A stretch of DNA of 64,000 nt from Lathyrus oleraceus. Lineage: Eukaryota; Streptophyta; Magnoliopsida; Fabales; Fabaceae. Every line of letters starts with the position of its first letter. Position 1 is the first letter of the stretch. Shown piece by piece: positions 1 through 12,205 of this stretch. The notes beneath the pieces are model-generated. The model was not told the DNA's origin and did not search any database. It saw nothing but the letters and a program-made list of their open reading frames with translations. The stretch spans positions 251,341,575 to 251,405,574 of the forward strand of contig NC_066579.1 of the NCBI RefSeq assembly GCF_024323335.1, given 5' to 3'. The position numbers and the translations under genes are program-made.

Positions 1-2943
1 AACACCACCGAATTTCCACCTCTGATTTCTCTCAATCTAGAGATCTATAGTGGAATTGAGTGGTACAGGGGTGATGTACATCACCCCAGCTTTCCAATGA
101 TGCCTGGATCGTGCATTTTGGTTGCCTTTTGAAACTCTGCAAATTTGGATGTGGTCGGAAGTTGGCCGGAGAAGACGGTGGCGCTGGCCACCATCTGGTC
201 TCCAGATTCAATCACATCCGTTCATGGCCTTTTCCAAATTGAATCTCATGTGTCCCTTGTTATGACTTTTTTTAATGCTCCATGTGACTCATTGACCTTG
301 GTGCTTGGTGAGCGCGCGCGTGTGGGCTCTTTGATCTGTCAGCTCAATTAATGAGCTCAGATCCAATGGCTCACGCTTTTTCTATTTTCCATTTTATTGA
401 TTTTAATTTATTTTATTTCTTTTAATTCCATTTTATTTCTAAAATTCATATCTCCCTCATTATTGGTCCAAAAATTATGGGACCAATTGCATTATTTCTC
501 TTTTAATTTCTAATTTCTAAAAATGATTTTTAATATTTTTTATTTTATTATTTGATATTTTTTAGTAATTTTCTATTTTCTGGTTATTTTTAATTCATTT
601 AAAATAGTTTTTGATATTCAAAAAGTATAAAAATATTTTTCCAACCTCTTTGAATGATAATAGATCTATGAAAAATATTCTCATCAATTTATTAATTGAT
701 TTGAGATTTATTTGAGATTTTAGTTCAATTAGGTTATTTTTATGCATTTTTAATTGATTTAAAATAGTTTCTGACTTTTAAAAATGCTGAAATTTTTTGT
801 CAAACTTTGTTTGACCTTGTTGAACTTGGGATAATTCACTTGGACTTTTCAAAGTTGATTTGAAGTGAATTTGAAGTTTGACGTTTCTTTTATTATTTTA
901 ATTCAAGTTTTATTTTAAATATTAAAAATGCCAAAAATATTTTATTTGTTTCTTGACTTCTAATTCTCATTTTGCTTCTGTTTTCTATTATTTGACCTTG
1001 ATCTTCTCTATCTTTGGTCATGGCTTGATGATTATCCCATTCCATTTCATTTAATGTACTTTAATTCTTCTTCTTCTTCTTCTTTTTCTTTTTTAATCAA
1101 TGAGTTAAAGATTGGTGGTTAGCATTGATTAGGGAGGTTTAATCTTCTTTGATTCAAATCTAATTCATCTTGATCATGGATCAAGTGAATGGATTTGCAT
1201 TAAGGATAAATTGCTTCCTAAATCATGGAAAGGACCTAAATCAATACAAGATCATTTCTCATCTTCTTTTTGGCATGGGACGTTATTGGAGTTTGATTCA
1301 CTAATCAAGACCTCTAACTTATGTTGTTGCCTACATTATTATTGACCGGCCTCAGATAGTTGTGACTTCTACATAAGTCCAATTACGATTGCTTAACATA
1401 GCGCTAAATTTGCCTTATGGAACACTAACTACTAACATTAACCATTAACTGTTAACATTTACTTCTTGCACTTTACATTTATGCAATTTACTATTCTTGT
1501 ACATCTTATTCATTTGCTTTTTCCTTTGCTCATTTGAGCACATGTTTATGTTAATGCAATTTGCCTTTTGCTCACTTGAGCATATAATTGTGTATATATC
1601 ATTGTGCTTGTGTTTTGTTTTGATTGTTGTGGACCAAATGCAAAGAAATGGACAAATGGACTTAGTTTCTAGGACATTCTCTATGCAAAATTGAAGTAAA
1701 AGGACCTTAATATTGAAGATGGATTAGAAGGACCAAACCTCTAAACTCACTCTTGTCCATTCTTGATTTGCTTCATAAAACTCTTTGATGTGTGTGCTTT
1801 TGTGCTAGGGGATCCTATGAGAGCTCAAATTGAATAATCATTGCCATGTTCATCCAAAGTGAAAGATACAAGAGACATTGGGGATCTTCTAAGAGCTTGT
1901 TTGATTATGTTGATTGCTTGAGCTTACAATTATTTTGCTTGCATATTCCAAAGGATGGGAGCTACTTGGATCATCAATATGATCTCAAGAGAGGAACTCC
2001 ATTTGTGGTTTTGTTTCTTATCCCTCATAACTTATATATTTAGGACTTAGCCATTCTTTTTCTTCCCTCCACTCTAACCTAAGCCAAAACTTTTGTGCAA
2101 ACATTTAACATTTGTTTTCAAACATTAGAAACCTAAGCCTTATGCTTTTGATTTTCAAACTTCCTTTTCATAACACTTATTTTGAATTGAACTTTTAAAT
2201 CAACTTTGACCATATTTTGTAAATACTTTTCATTGGTAAATAGCACTCATTCAAATACCTTTTTATGGTTTCAATGGCCACTTCTTATTAAACCTTTTTC
2301 ATAACCTTTAGCTATTAGGTTTGAGTTATCCTTGAGGTAGATGTAATACTCACCTATATCCTTAGTGATGGACAATGAGTCTTCCATGCTTATTATAGGG
2401 TTAACCCCTCACTAGCATGTTGAAGCTATCCTCACATGCTGGATTTGTCGTTTTAGGTTGAGTTTTCTCCCTTGGATAACAAAAGACCTTAAGGATTTTG
2501 GACCAATCAATTCACCAACTCATTTTGAGATTTTTACCCCGAACTACGAGGTTTTGATCCTAATCTTTTTTAAGATGGTACGTAGGCAATGGGTTTATCC
2601 ATCCAAACACAAATTGTAAATAACTTGTATATTCTCTTCTCATCTCTTCAATCATGTTTGCACAAATAAACTTTCACAAAATACCAACCTTACAACAAAT
2701 ATGAAAAGGGCTCCCTAGGAGTACCTAGGATGTTTTGGGTGCTTAAAACCTTCCCATTGCATAACCAACCCCCTTACCCCGATCTCTGACATTTTTACTA
2801 GTTTTTGATTCGATAAAACTTTTAGGTTTTTGTTCGCTTTCTAACCATTCCTTTGAATAAATAGAAGTGCGGTGGCGACTCGACTTGTATGGTTTACCTT
2901 AGATTTAGTCAATATCTCTAATGGTAACGAATACCCCGCTACA
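1..2943 (+). mobile_element. Ogre/Tat-type LTR, 3' portion (plus strand)
   Basis: This is the downstream part (R/U5) of a Ty3/gypsy Ogre-like LTR in plus orientation; its start lies before the window. The end is seen at 2938-2943 (GCTACA), the mirror image of the TGTAGC start of the minus-strand LTRs at 7913, 24015 and 37842. Blocks shared with those LTRs run in the same sense order: GAACTACGAGGTTTTGATCC near 2542, GGGCTCCCTAGGAGTACC near 2709, a proline-rich-looking C-rich stretch near 2765, and GGTGGCGACTCG at 2871. No primer binding site follows position 2943, so this is either a 3' LTR or a solo LTR. Short ORFs inside have no coding support and are omitted. Confidence 0.75.
333..363 (+). 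other. inverted repeat in LTR (nested hairpin)
   Basis: Outer arms GATCTG (333-338) and CAGATC (358-363) enclose inner arms AGCTCA (341-346) and TGAGCT (352-357) with loop ATTAA. It lies in the transcribed part of the LTR. A counterpart with a different stem but the same CTCA-ATTAA-TGAG core occurs at 21692-21737. Confidence 0.5.
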
Positions 2944-3706
2944 CTAGGCCACGGACAAAATGACCTATAATCTTTCAACATAAAAAATGATTTTCCAAGA
3001 AAAATTATCTCTTTATGAAAACATGAAAGTTGTTTGTAATGTCAAGAATAACATTTCTCTTGAAATCATTTTCACATGAGAAAAATTGTAGGAGATGGGG
3101 TCTAGGGTACCCTAGTTTTGACCAATTGACTTTCTTTGGTCAACCTCTTTGAACTAACTTGCAACCTTGAAGTTCTCTTGCTCTTTGGGGCTCATGGAGG
3201 ATCATATATGCATAATATGATGTATAATGGAGTATCCCTTGATATATTTTCCCAATTGTTGAAGAAACTTATTGAGGAAGTCACACAAGATACCCAGATT
3301 AATTAGGGCTTCCAAGGCAAACATGCTTCAAAATCTTAATGGATTCTTGATCAAAATGATAAATAAAGAACATGGGGATCCATATACGATTCTTGGAATC
3401 ATTTTTAACCTTTCCTTGATTGATCTCCTGTACTAAGGGTCTTAAACCCTATATGTGGGCTTGATGGTGCACAAGTGAACTCACACACTACCTACAAAAG
3501 AAATGAAGTTACACTAGACATATTTTTGGTATTTTGGTTAGTAAAAAAATAAAAATAAAGTATGATACAATCAAATGTACTTGGTGATCTCTCCCAATGC
3601 AAACCTAATGAATGAGGGGTGAGGAGGATACCAAGGTGTTATCCCAAAGCTAATGCAAATGATGAGATAGCATGAGGGATCTTAAAGTCAAAATTGGGGT
3701 CTTACA
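2944..3706 (-). mobile_element. Ogre/Tat-type LTR terminal fragment (minus strand)
   Basis: The right edge (about 3526-3706) matches the right edge of the minus-strand Ogre LTRs. It contains TTTTTGGTATTTTGGTTAGT, then GCATGAGGGATCTTA, and ends GGGGTCTTACA at 3706, as at 13340 and 29130. In element sense this is the start of U3. The left part (2944-3520) is not alignable by eye with the other LTRs and is assigned only by continuity. The plus-strand LTR ending at 2943 seems to be inserted into this one, while this one interrupts the SIRE element that follows. Confidence 0.6.
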
Positions 3707-3734
3707 CAACCCAAACCTTTGTTCTTCTTCAACA

Positions 3735-6052
3735 ATGGCATAATCTGAAGAACAAGCTCAACAACAACTTACTGCAACTACTCAAAGAATTGTCTATGGT
3801 TCATTTTTATCGTCACAACAACAACAACAAATTCCTCATCTCTTTCAAACTAGTTCTTCAAAATTTGCTTCAGGATCTACTCAAGAAGTGTTCTTTGAAG
3901 AACCCTATGAAACTCCTGAACTCACATTAACTACTCCTGCAAATGAATTGGAAGTTCTTTATGAACTCATGATTGATTTTGAGAATCTGAAAAGGAATGG
4001 ATTCGACTTGTTGAGTGCTATAAAGATTCAAGGTTGGGAGAAGTATTTTAACCGTCTTCAAGGCCCAGTTTTCTTCATCTGGCTAGAGAATTTTAGACTC
4101 ATGCCAAGACCTCAGTTTTCCAGGTTACTTCTTTTGATATAGGAAAGAAATTTGTCATTACTGAAAAACTGATTACCAAACTCATTAGACATGATGGGTC
4201 TGGACCGAGATGTAATTAGATGGTGGAAATAAAGTTTGATCTGATTGAGATTTCAAAAGTGATTTCCACTTTTGGAGTTCACTCCAACAATATCAAGGAT
4301 CTTCTACCTCATTTGAGGATCTGGGCAAGAATTCTTCTAAGGTGTGTTCATCATAAAAAACCAACGAATTCAGCATACTACATAAATGGTGATCATAAAT
4401 ATGTTCTCTACTATATTATTACTGAGAAGAAGGTGAACCTCCCTGCACTTATCTTTCAGTACTTAAGGAACATGGTGAAGGAAACCAAAGATGGAAGCAA
4501 GGAGAAGAGGTATTGGATTCCCATTAGTAGGTTGATATCAGATATTCAGATGGAGAGTAAGATGATAGACTCTCTCTCAGAAGCTCAGATCACCAAAGAG
4601 ATGGAACCCCAGGTTGAAGGGATGTTAAATTCTAGAAGTCTAAAGAACATGGGCCTTATATCTGAACTGACAAGTGACCCTACTAAAATTCCCAAGTAAG
4701 CTATCACCAACAGAAGGATCCATGTAGAATATTTTCCAATCTTCAGAATGCATGATCCTTTGAATGGTCTGATAGACTACCTTAATAGTTATCAAACAGG
4801 TGCCCAAAATAGAGCTTCTGAAATTCCGAGGAAGAGGAATAGTTCTCAGAAGCATTCTGATAGAACTGCTAAGAAGGCTAAGACTTATAGTTCTGTTAGG
4901 AGGACTCTAGACACTCCTGTTGAAGAAACCAAAGTTGTTGTTGCTACTCTTTTTGTTGTAACTGTCATAAGTAAGTGTGTTCCTTTTAAAAGTCATTGTC
5001 ATTCTGTCGATAACAATTCATCTTTTCCATCTACCACTATCCTTTCACCTACCAAAAATCCAAACACTTTTGGTTTTAGGACCAATCCTTATCAAACAAC
5101 TTCCATAACTACTTCTACTGAAACTGCTCAGCTTGAATAAGTTATATCTGAAATAGTTCCTGCTAAACCACCAGTTTCTATTCCCCAAAATATTAATCTA
5201 AATGTTACTATTCCACTTCCCACATCATCACCTTTTGAAACCCTTACATACAATATCATACCTACACCTCAACCACAACTTCCATCCCAACTTAGTCAAC
5301 TAGAAAACCCTCATTCACCAACTCTTTCTGAAAACCATCAACCAGAAAACACCACTCTCCATGAACCCCATGATTCTGACTCCAACGCTCTCATTATAGA
5401 ATCTTATTATAATGATTATGACTATGTGTTAAATATTGAGCTCATTGTCATCCCTGACAGATCATCTCAATTCTATTCTGACCAAACCCTATTTCAAACA
5501 AACATTCGTCCCACACCTTTGGATGAATTGTTCTTGCAATTCAAAAGTGAGGTTGTTGACAAATTAAACCTTCTCACCGAAGTTTGAAACTCTAATGAAA
5601 ACCTCTATGAAGTGTGTACTCTATGTAACAACTTCAGAAGATAGATTGACTTCATCTCTAGAGAGTTGGCATTTATGTGCATAAAGGATACTCAAAGGGA
5701 CTTCCGTGCTAGATTCTCTGGTATTTATGAACCTTTTCTTCAAAAGGTTCCACCCACACTACTTCTCCTTGCACCAGAAGTGATTCATCTTCCTCAAGAA
5801 ACTCTATCTGAACAACTGACTCTTGCTACTTATGAGAATACTTTTGAGGTTGGCAGTGTATATGGAGTTGTGAAGACTCTGGTTTTTGAAGAAGTCATTC
5901 TGAAGACCTTAGAAGGTCTCAAGGCTGAGAATGTTGTCGTCAGAGAAAGGTTGGACAGGCAGGACGAGATGATCAAAGCTCAAACTAGAACAAACAACAG
6001 AATTGAAGGGATGCTTCATATTATCTTATCAAGACTGCGACACCCTTCTTAA
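3735..6052 (+). pseudogene. SIRE/Maximus env-like ORF, decayed
   Basis: This is a degenerate long reading frame lying 5' of a SIRE-type 3' LTR, where Ty1/copia SIRE/Maximus elements carry an extra env-like ORF of unknown function. The putative ATG at 3735 is followed two codons later by TAA. The frame then continues through a Gln-rich leader into several open blocks: 3888-4142 ends early by a frame break, 4220-4699 carries the most conserved-looking block, 4748-5140 holds a basic RKR/KKAK stretch, and 5666-6052 is charged, coiled-coil-like and ends at TAA. The Ser/Thr/Pro-rich stretch 5150-5600 has scattered stops. Naming rests on position and on my recollection of legume proteins annotated as envelope-like or putative plant transposon protein; I cannot search. 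The product is not expected to be made. Confidence 0.55.
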
Positions 6053-6832
6053 AACCTTAGTTTTTAAAACCTGTTGCTTTCTTAGTTTAAGCTTTTATAA
6101 TTTCTGATTCTATACCTCATGATTTTGGTAATGAAATGAAATTTTGTTGGTTAGTACTTTGTATATTTTCCTTATTTTTGATTGATGATACAGAGGGAGA
6201 AGAGTGATATACTATTTTGATATACCTATTTCTAATTCTGACACCTAAACATTTGTCTTTAATATTCTTATTTCTGACTTTGGTAACTTTTCTATGAACT
6301 TTGAAAAAGTTCATCATATTTCAAGTTAACCAAGCTTTTCGGGAGTTAAGACATCAACCAAGATGATGGCTTTAGCGAAGATTATTTGAGTTGAGTTCAA
6401 TTTAACTAAGTGTATACAAGTTTTGATGTAGTCAAAGTTCTGAACCAGGAGTATACAAGTTCTGATAATAACCAGCCATATACAAGTTATGACAAATCAA
6501 GCTCTAATACAAGGTTGATAACCAGACTTTCTGATACTCAAAGCAAAGTCAATTATGAATTGAAATACTTTTGTAATCAGGCTTCTGCATTCTGAGAAGT
6601 TATTTCTTTCATGTTGATTAAGATATTTGTATATGATTAAGATTATTTTAAGTCTTAAATTCAGGGGGAGCTTGCAAACCTAACTCTGCAATTCTAAGCC
6701 GAAGAATAATTTTAATAGTATAAAATTTAGAGGGAGCTTCCAAACCCCACTCTTATATTTTTATGTGATTTAAACCAAGTAAAAGTTGTTCATCAAAATA
6801 CATGGTTTTGTCATCATCAAAAATGGGGTGAT
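6053..6832 (+). other. SIRE/Maximus 3' untranslated region with polypurine tract
   Basis: This non-coding stretch lies between the env-like stop and the 3' LTR. It holds repeated TATACAAGTTCTGAT-like and AGGGGGAGCTTGCAAACC/AGAGGGAGCTTCCAAACC phrases. It ends with TTTGTCATCATCAAAAATGG, a purine-rich tract just before the LTR. This is the usual SIRE-type ending (CATCATCAAAAA plus G-run), here with T substitutions in the G-run. Confidence 0.6.
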
Positions 6833-7912
6833 TGTAAGAACAAGATTTGGTTCTGCATATGGCCTTTAGTTTTGATGATAACAATACATTATTCCTTAGA
6901 GATCAATTTTGTACCCTAATGGTTTTGTCTACTATGTAGACTTTGCTAACAGGTTCTGATTCTGAAAATTTGGCGTGTGACGTCATCAAATTCTGAACTC
7001 AACACACTTTGACTTTTAAGAGATACAAAAGTGCTTTTTACAAGATTATGTCAAGTTCTGGAATGCTCTTAGGCAATGGTTCTGATGAATATTTGTGGTA
7101 AAACTTCTGATTATGACTATGATATAAGAGCCTCTAGAGACTTGTAAAGCTCTCAAGATTCTGTATTCTCAAGTTCTCAAGTTCTCAAGATTCTGAAGAC
7201 TCTGAAGATCAAGTTCTGAGGAACTGTGTCAAGACTCTGAAGACCAAGTTTAGAAGTTTGTCTCAACTAGACTCTTGATCCTTCTAAAGATTCAAGAACA
7301 TTAATTTAGAAGCCTCTGAATATTAGAAGATAATATCAAAAGGTTTTACATAAGAAAAATAGTATAGAGTACAAGATCAAATATTCCTTTCACTATGCTG
7401 ATTTTGTGGGCCAAGGACTATACTATTGTATCATTTTGCCTCCCATTTTGCAAGCCATTGTGCAAGATACAAATGTATTTTAGTTTTCCAATTCTACCCT
7501 TCAACGGATCTTTTCATTGTGTATATAAAGGAGACCTGAAAGAATGGACAAGCTATTATTGCCCACGAAGCTAATTTCTCATGTTTCCAATTTACGTGAC
7601 AATACACAACGCTTTTGCTGGACTGGATATTATTGTGTATAGAGAAAAGAAAATACATATAGAGCTTTTATTTGTTATTGTATGATAAATTCATTATGCT
7701 GAAATTTGTGTAATCTGCTTTCTTAGAAACAATTTTGTAAAAAAACTTCTTATAATCTCATAGTTTGAGTTTGTATTCCTTGAGCGACTAGGGTATAGTC
7801 AGAATTACTTAAGAAGACATTGATGAGTAGTCTTTGTGTGTCTCTAATTAGTTTTGGTTATAGTGGATTAAGTCCTTGTTGATAAGGCAATATCACCTTT
7901 GCGGGTGGACTG
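6833..7912 (+). mobile_element. SIRE/Maximus (Ty1/copia) 3' LTR, first part
   Basis: The LTR starts TGTAAGAACAAGATTTGGTT and soon has TTTTGATGATAACAA, a phrase typical of legume SIRE/Maximus LTRs. A run of CAAGTTCTCAAG/ACTCTGAAGA short repeats lies at about 7155-7260. A TATA-like GTATATAAAGGAG lies near 7520. The LTR is split at 7912 by an Ogre solo LTR and resumes at 13346. Total reconstructed length is about 1.24 kb, normal for this lineage. Confidence 0.8.
7908..7912. repeat. target-site duplication of solo LTR, left copy (GACTG)
   Basis: GACTG at 7908-7912 is repeated at 13341-13345, directly flanking the TG...CA ends of the solo LTR. Five bases is the usual Ty3/gypsy duplication length. 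Confidence 0.9.
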
Positions 7913-8920
7913 TGTAGCGGTGTATTCGTCGCTATATACGATTTATCGATTAAACCATAAGCAAAGCATACAATGAATCGAGTCGCCACCGCACTTTTAT
8001 TTATCCTAAGGACTGGTTAAAAAGCGAACAAAAACCTAAGAAGTTTTACACGTAGAAAACCAATAAAAGATCAGAGAATCTGGGTAAGGGGTAAATTACG
8101 CAATGGGAAGGTGTTAGACACCCATCACGTCCTAGGTACTCCTAGGGAGCCCTTTTCACACTTGTTGTATAAAAATGTTTATTTGTTTTTTGACATATTG
8201 TGCAAACATGAATGGGATGATGAGAAAAGAATGTACAAGTTAGTTATTTTTGTGTTTGAACGGATGAACCCGTTGCCTACGTACCTTCCATCAAAGGTAA
8301 GGATCAAAACGCCGTAGTTCGGCTAAAAGATTTCCAAAAATTAGTGAGTTCAATTTTAACACAAGCACTAAGGCTTTTCATTACCAATGGGAGAAAACTC
8401 AACCTGAATTCAACAATCCACCATGCGAGGACGACTTCAACATACTAATGAGGGGGTTAACCCTATAATAAGTATGGAAGACTTACAATCAACTCACTAA
8501 GGATAAGGTAAGATTTACATCAACCACTATGGTAATTAAAACCTACGGCTAATGTATGAAAACATATTAACAATGGACAAATCCAAAACAATTGAATGGG
8601 TGAAGTTAATTGATTATGAGTATTCACAAAATTTGGTCAAGGTATGATTAAGATTGATTCAAAGAAGTGTTATGAAAAGTGAAGTTTGAAAAATCAAGGA
8701 CTTATGGTCCAGGTTTCTAATTTGAAAAGACATGAAGATGTTTGCACAACAAGTCAAAGTTTTTGAAAGCAAAGTGTGAAAAGGTTTAGGACTAAGAGGG
8801 TATGGATGGTGGAATGTAAAACTTCTTAAAAAGGTTCACCTCTTGAAATCATATAGAAGATGATTCAAGTGTGTCCTTAGGAATAAGCAACAAAGCAAGC
8901 AAATAAATAAAAGCAAGGTG

Positions 8921-9350
8921 ATACCGGATGCCATCAATGGACTTATACCAATCTCACAAACAAAAGCGGATACCGGATACTAATAAATGGGTTTACACCA
9001 ATCTCCTAAAACAAAACAATGATACCGGATGCCAATAAATGGTCTTACTCCAATCTCACAAAGCAAAAGCGGATATCGGATACCAATAAATGGGTTTACA
9101 CCAATCTCCTAAGGTAAAACAAAACTTGGATGTCAGATGCCAATCTATCTGGACTTATACCAACCTCCAAAGGATGATCATGAGAGTGCAAAGGCCAACA
9201 ACATGGACTTATAATTGCATCCTCACATACAACAAACAAACAAGCATTTAAGCAATGGACATAAGTGACCAAATGAAATGGTCTTACACTCTGTCCCATC
9301 CAAATCCTAGGAACAATGGCCAAAGAACATGGTCTTACAATTGTCCTCAA
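8921..9350 (-). repeat. U5 tandem repeats of about 50 bp in solo LTR
   Basis: At least five copies of an ATACCGGATNCCAATAAATGG phrase followed by a cttacaccaatctc-like tail start near 8921, 8970, 9022, 9073 and 9125. Three looser copies follow to about 9350. The same motif family (TGCCAATNNNTGGACTTAC) recurs at the equivalent place in LTRs of elements A and B. Confidence 0.75.
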
Positions 9351-11392
9351 TGGGTAAACCAAACATGGATCACAAAGATAGGCAATGATGATCATGCAAT
9401 GGTGAACAATCAATGATGATAAGTGCACAAAGGCAAGCAAGTATGTACAAATGCAACAAGCAATCAATCAAACAAAGTCATTTAGCACCCACTATAACCA
9501 AACAATTAGGCTCAATCAAAGGGTTAGACTTAAAAGTCAACTGGAATAGGGTAAATGGTGCTCTTAACCTTGATATTGAGAGCCAAGGTGAAGCAGATGA
9601 AAGGATATGAGGGGTGTGCCTCATCACTCGTATCCCTGGTTAGGGAGAGCATTGAATATCAGAAGGTGTGGGACTTCAGAAAGATGGAACTCTCTCAACA
9701 AGTTTAAAGACTCGATAGATCTTGGGCTTTTACTCATTATGCATCAACACATGTGGTGTGAGCAAGGTGAGTGACTCACAGAATAGTAGGAGATAGGCTA
9801 CATATCTCTTTTGTCTACCAATTGCCTCATATGAGGTCTTTACCTGCTTGGGGACAAAGTTAAACAATCACAAACATTGCCTCTTAAGGAGGACTTCAGA
9901 CAGTTGCCTGGCTAAATAACAAGCCAGGTCTTCCAGACTACATGGAGACAAGAGAGTCTACCTCAATGCTTAAGCAAAGCAAAGCAATAGCAAGTTCTCA
10001 AAGGAACTAAAGCAACTATGGTACCTGAAATCAATCAAATATAATCAGTATACCAATCACAAAGTCAAAACAGACAAGATAAGAACCAACAGACAACACA
10101 ATCAATCACATGTGCAAAGCACAAGATCAAGGCAAGTGAGCTAAGCATCCTACAAAACAAAACAAGTTAGTTATAACAATCAACCAAATTAAATCAACTT
10201 GAATTAATCTCCTCAAAGCATTTGCTTCTTAACCTGAAAAGTCAAACTCAAACATGAGAAGTAAGACCACTAGGACAAGGCTAGGGTCAAAAGGAGGTGA
10301 AAAATTCAAAACAGCAAGTGAAAATTGATCAAAATCAATATTTATTAAACAAGAATAGAATCCAATTGGTCTCACATCAAAACTATGCACCAAATCCATT
10401 TCATAAGCTAAACATGTCAAACTATGCATTTTGGAATCACATTGGAGCAAACAGAATGATCACAATCAAACCAATACCAAAATATCTCAATAAATTCCCA
10501 GAAAATTCAAGCTCAAACCGAACACATTCAGTGAGCAACATATCAAATTTCATGCTGTTTGGACAAGAGGAAGTATGGAAATTAAATTCATGAAGTCATA
10601 GTATGCAAGAACAAACTCAAACAAGGCCACAAATCAATTATCAACTTTAGGCAAGTGTAAAACAGAAATGGCATAATATAAATGAACCACACCAAAGCCA
10701 AAATGAAGTTATACATGTTAAGAATCAATCCATAAAGTTTCAGCTTCATATGATAAGGCATGAGAATTTCACAAGTCATGTAAGTTGAACACTCCACAAA
10801 AGTTCAAAAATGACTAAACAGCAAAGAAAATCCCAATCAAATAGGGAATGAATCTAAAAAATCTACAAAAAAAATCATGCTCAAACTAGACATACAGAAG
10901 TAATCACATGTAAAAATTTAGAGAAATTGGCATAGCATAAGCATGGAAACAAAATTCAAGAAGTTGGACAAAACCTAGTGTGACATACATTGTCACACTC
11001 ATGAACATCACATCATATCTCTCAATCCAGAAATGCAAAATTAGCAAACCATATACCAAAATCACCAGGAATGAGTCTAGATCATGCATATAAAATTTCA
11101 AGCATTTTGGAGCAAGCATCAATATTTCATGAATGAAATGGCAAAACATAGGCAAAAAGCATACATGCACAAAGATATTAGACCAAAATAAAAACCATCC
11201 GTGCACAACTTGGGTTATCATGCCTATAAAAAACTAGATGAAAAATGGAGATGGATGCAAAAATTCCCAACCAATTTGGATCATCCAAGAATTATTTATG
11301 AATTTTTGAAGTTTGATTATGAAAATGAAATAAACATTTAAGAATAAAAATGAATTAATTGGATGCAGTGGCATTGTGGTAATTATAGCGCC

Positions 11393-11423
11393 CACTTAAT
11401 GAAACTCTGCGTTTCATTAAGTG
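11393..11423 (-). other. perfect 13-bp inverted repeat in solo LTR
   Basis: Arms CACTTAATGAAAC (11393-11405) and GTTTCATTAAGTG (11411-11423) are perfectly complementary around the loop TCTGC. It lies about 780 nt downstream of the TATA-like box in element sense. Element B has a similar hairpin at 54618-54650 with a compensated change. Confidence 0.75.
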
Positions 11424-12197
11424 ATGTGTCACCACGTGACTGGCAGCATGGCGCGGGAAACATCATTTCAAACGCAAGGCAAGGCGAAGCAGATCAAATG
11501 CGAAATCTGGAACGAAAATGGAATGTTCATCGCGCGTTCTTGATGTTCATCATCATCATGAACAAAAAGTTACAGAAATGCACGAGCCATATATGGATAG
11601 AATCGTCTCATTTCGTAGATCAGCAATATCATCATGATTTGTTCTAATTCTAAGTATGGCAAGAGATTCGATCAAAAGAAGTTTTAGCATCAAACATTCA
11701 AATCAAGATATCTTCATCAATACTCAATGGATTTGCACGATTCAAGTTGCAGTATATTCTATGTTGCAAGATCTACCTAAACCACATGCTGATTTCAAGA
11801 ATCGAAGGATTCGAAATCTTACCTTATGAATGTGCAGTTCTTGATTTCGTTGGATTTAAGGCTCGAATTGTAGAAACAGATGTTGATTGATGCTTTAGGA
11901 AATGAATGGAGTAGGTTCTTTAGCTCGATTATGCTCCAGCTCCAAGAATCTTCAAAATGCCATGAACATGCTCCAAGTGCAACAGTCAAGAATCTTCAGG
12001 ATTTTGCCACGATTTTCCTTCAACAGTTCTTCACTAGCATATGCAGATGAGGATTGATGCAAGCACAAGCCAAAAGAATGAAGAATTTGAGGGATCCAAG
12101 TGAAAAAAGTGTGAGAGCAATTGAGAGAATTTGGATGAATTTTTGCTTTGGATCTGAGAAAATGATTTGTGATCTGGATTTTCTGTTATGATTAAGC

Positions 12198-12205
12198 TCT
12201 TATAG
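12198..12205 (-). promoter_or_regulatory. putative LTR TATA box (solo LTR)
   Basis: On the minus strand this reads ACTATAAG and is followed by AGCTTAATCATAACAGAA. LTRs of A and B have TATA-like boxes at the same relative place, each followed 20-50 nt later by an AACAGAA-type phrase. It is assigned by comparison, not by transcript data. Confidence 0.45.

Noticed and set aside
2944..3706. A continuation of the plus-strand LTR or its primer site after 2943
   Set aside because: No TGGCGACTCTGCTGGGGA follows 2943, and the segment ends with the termini of a minus-strand LTR.
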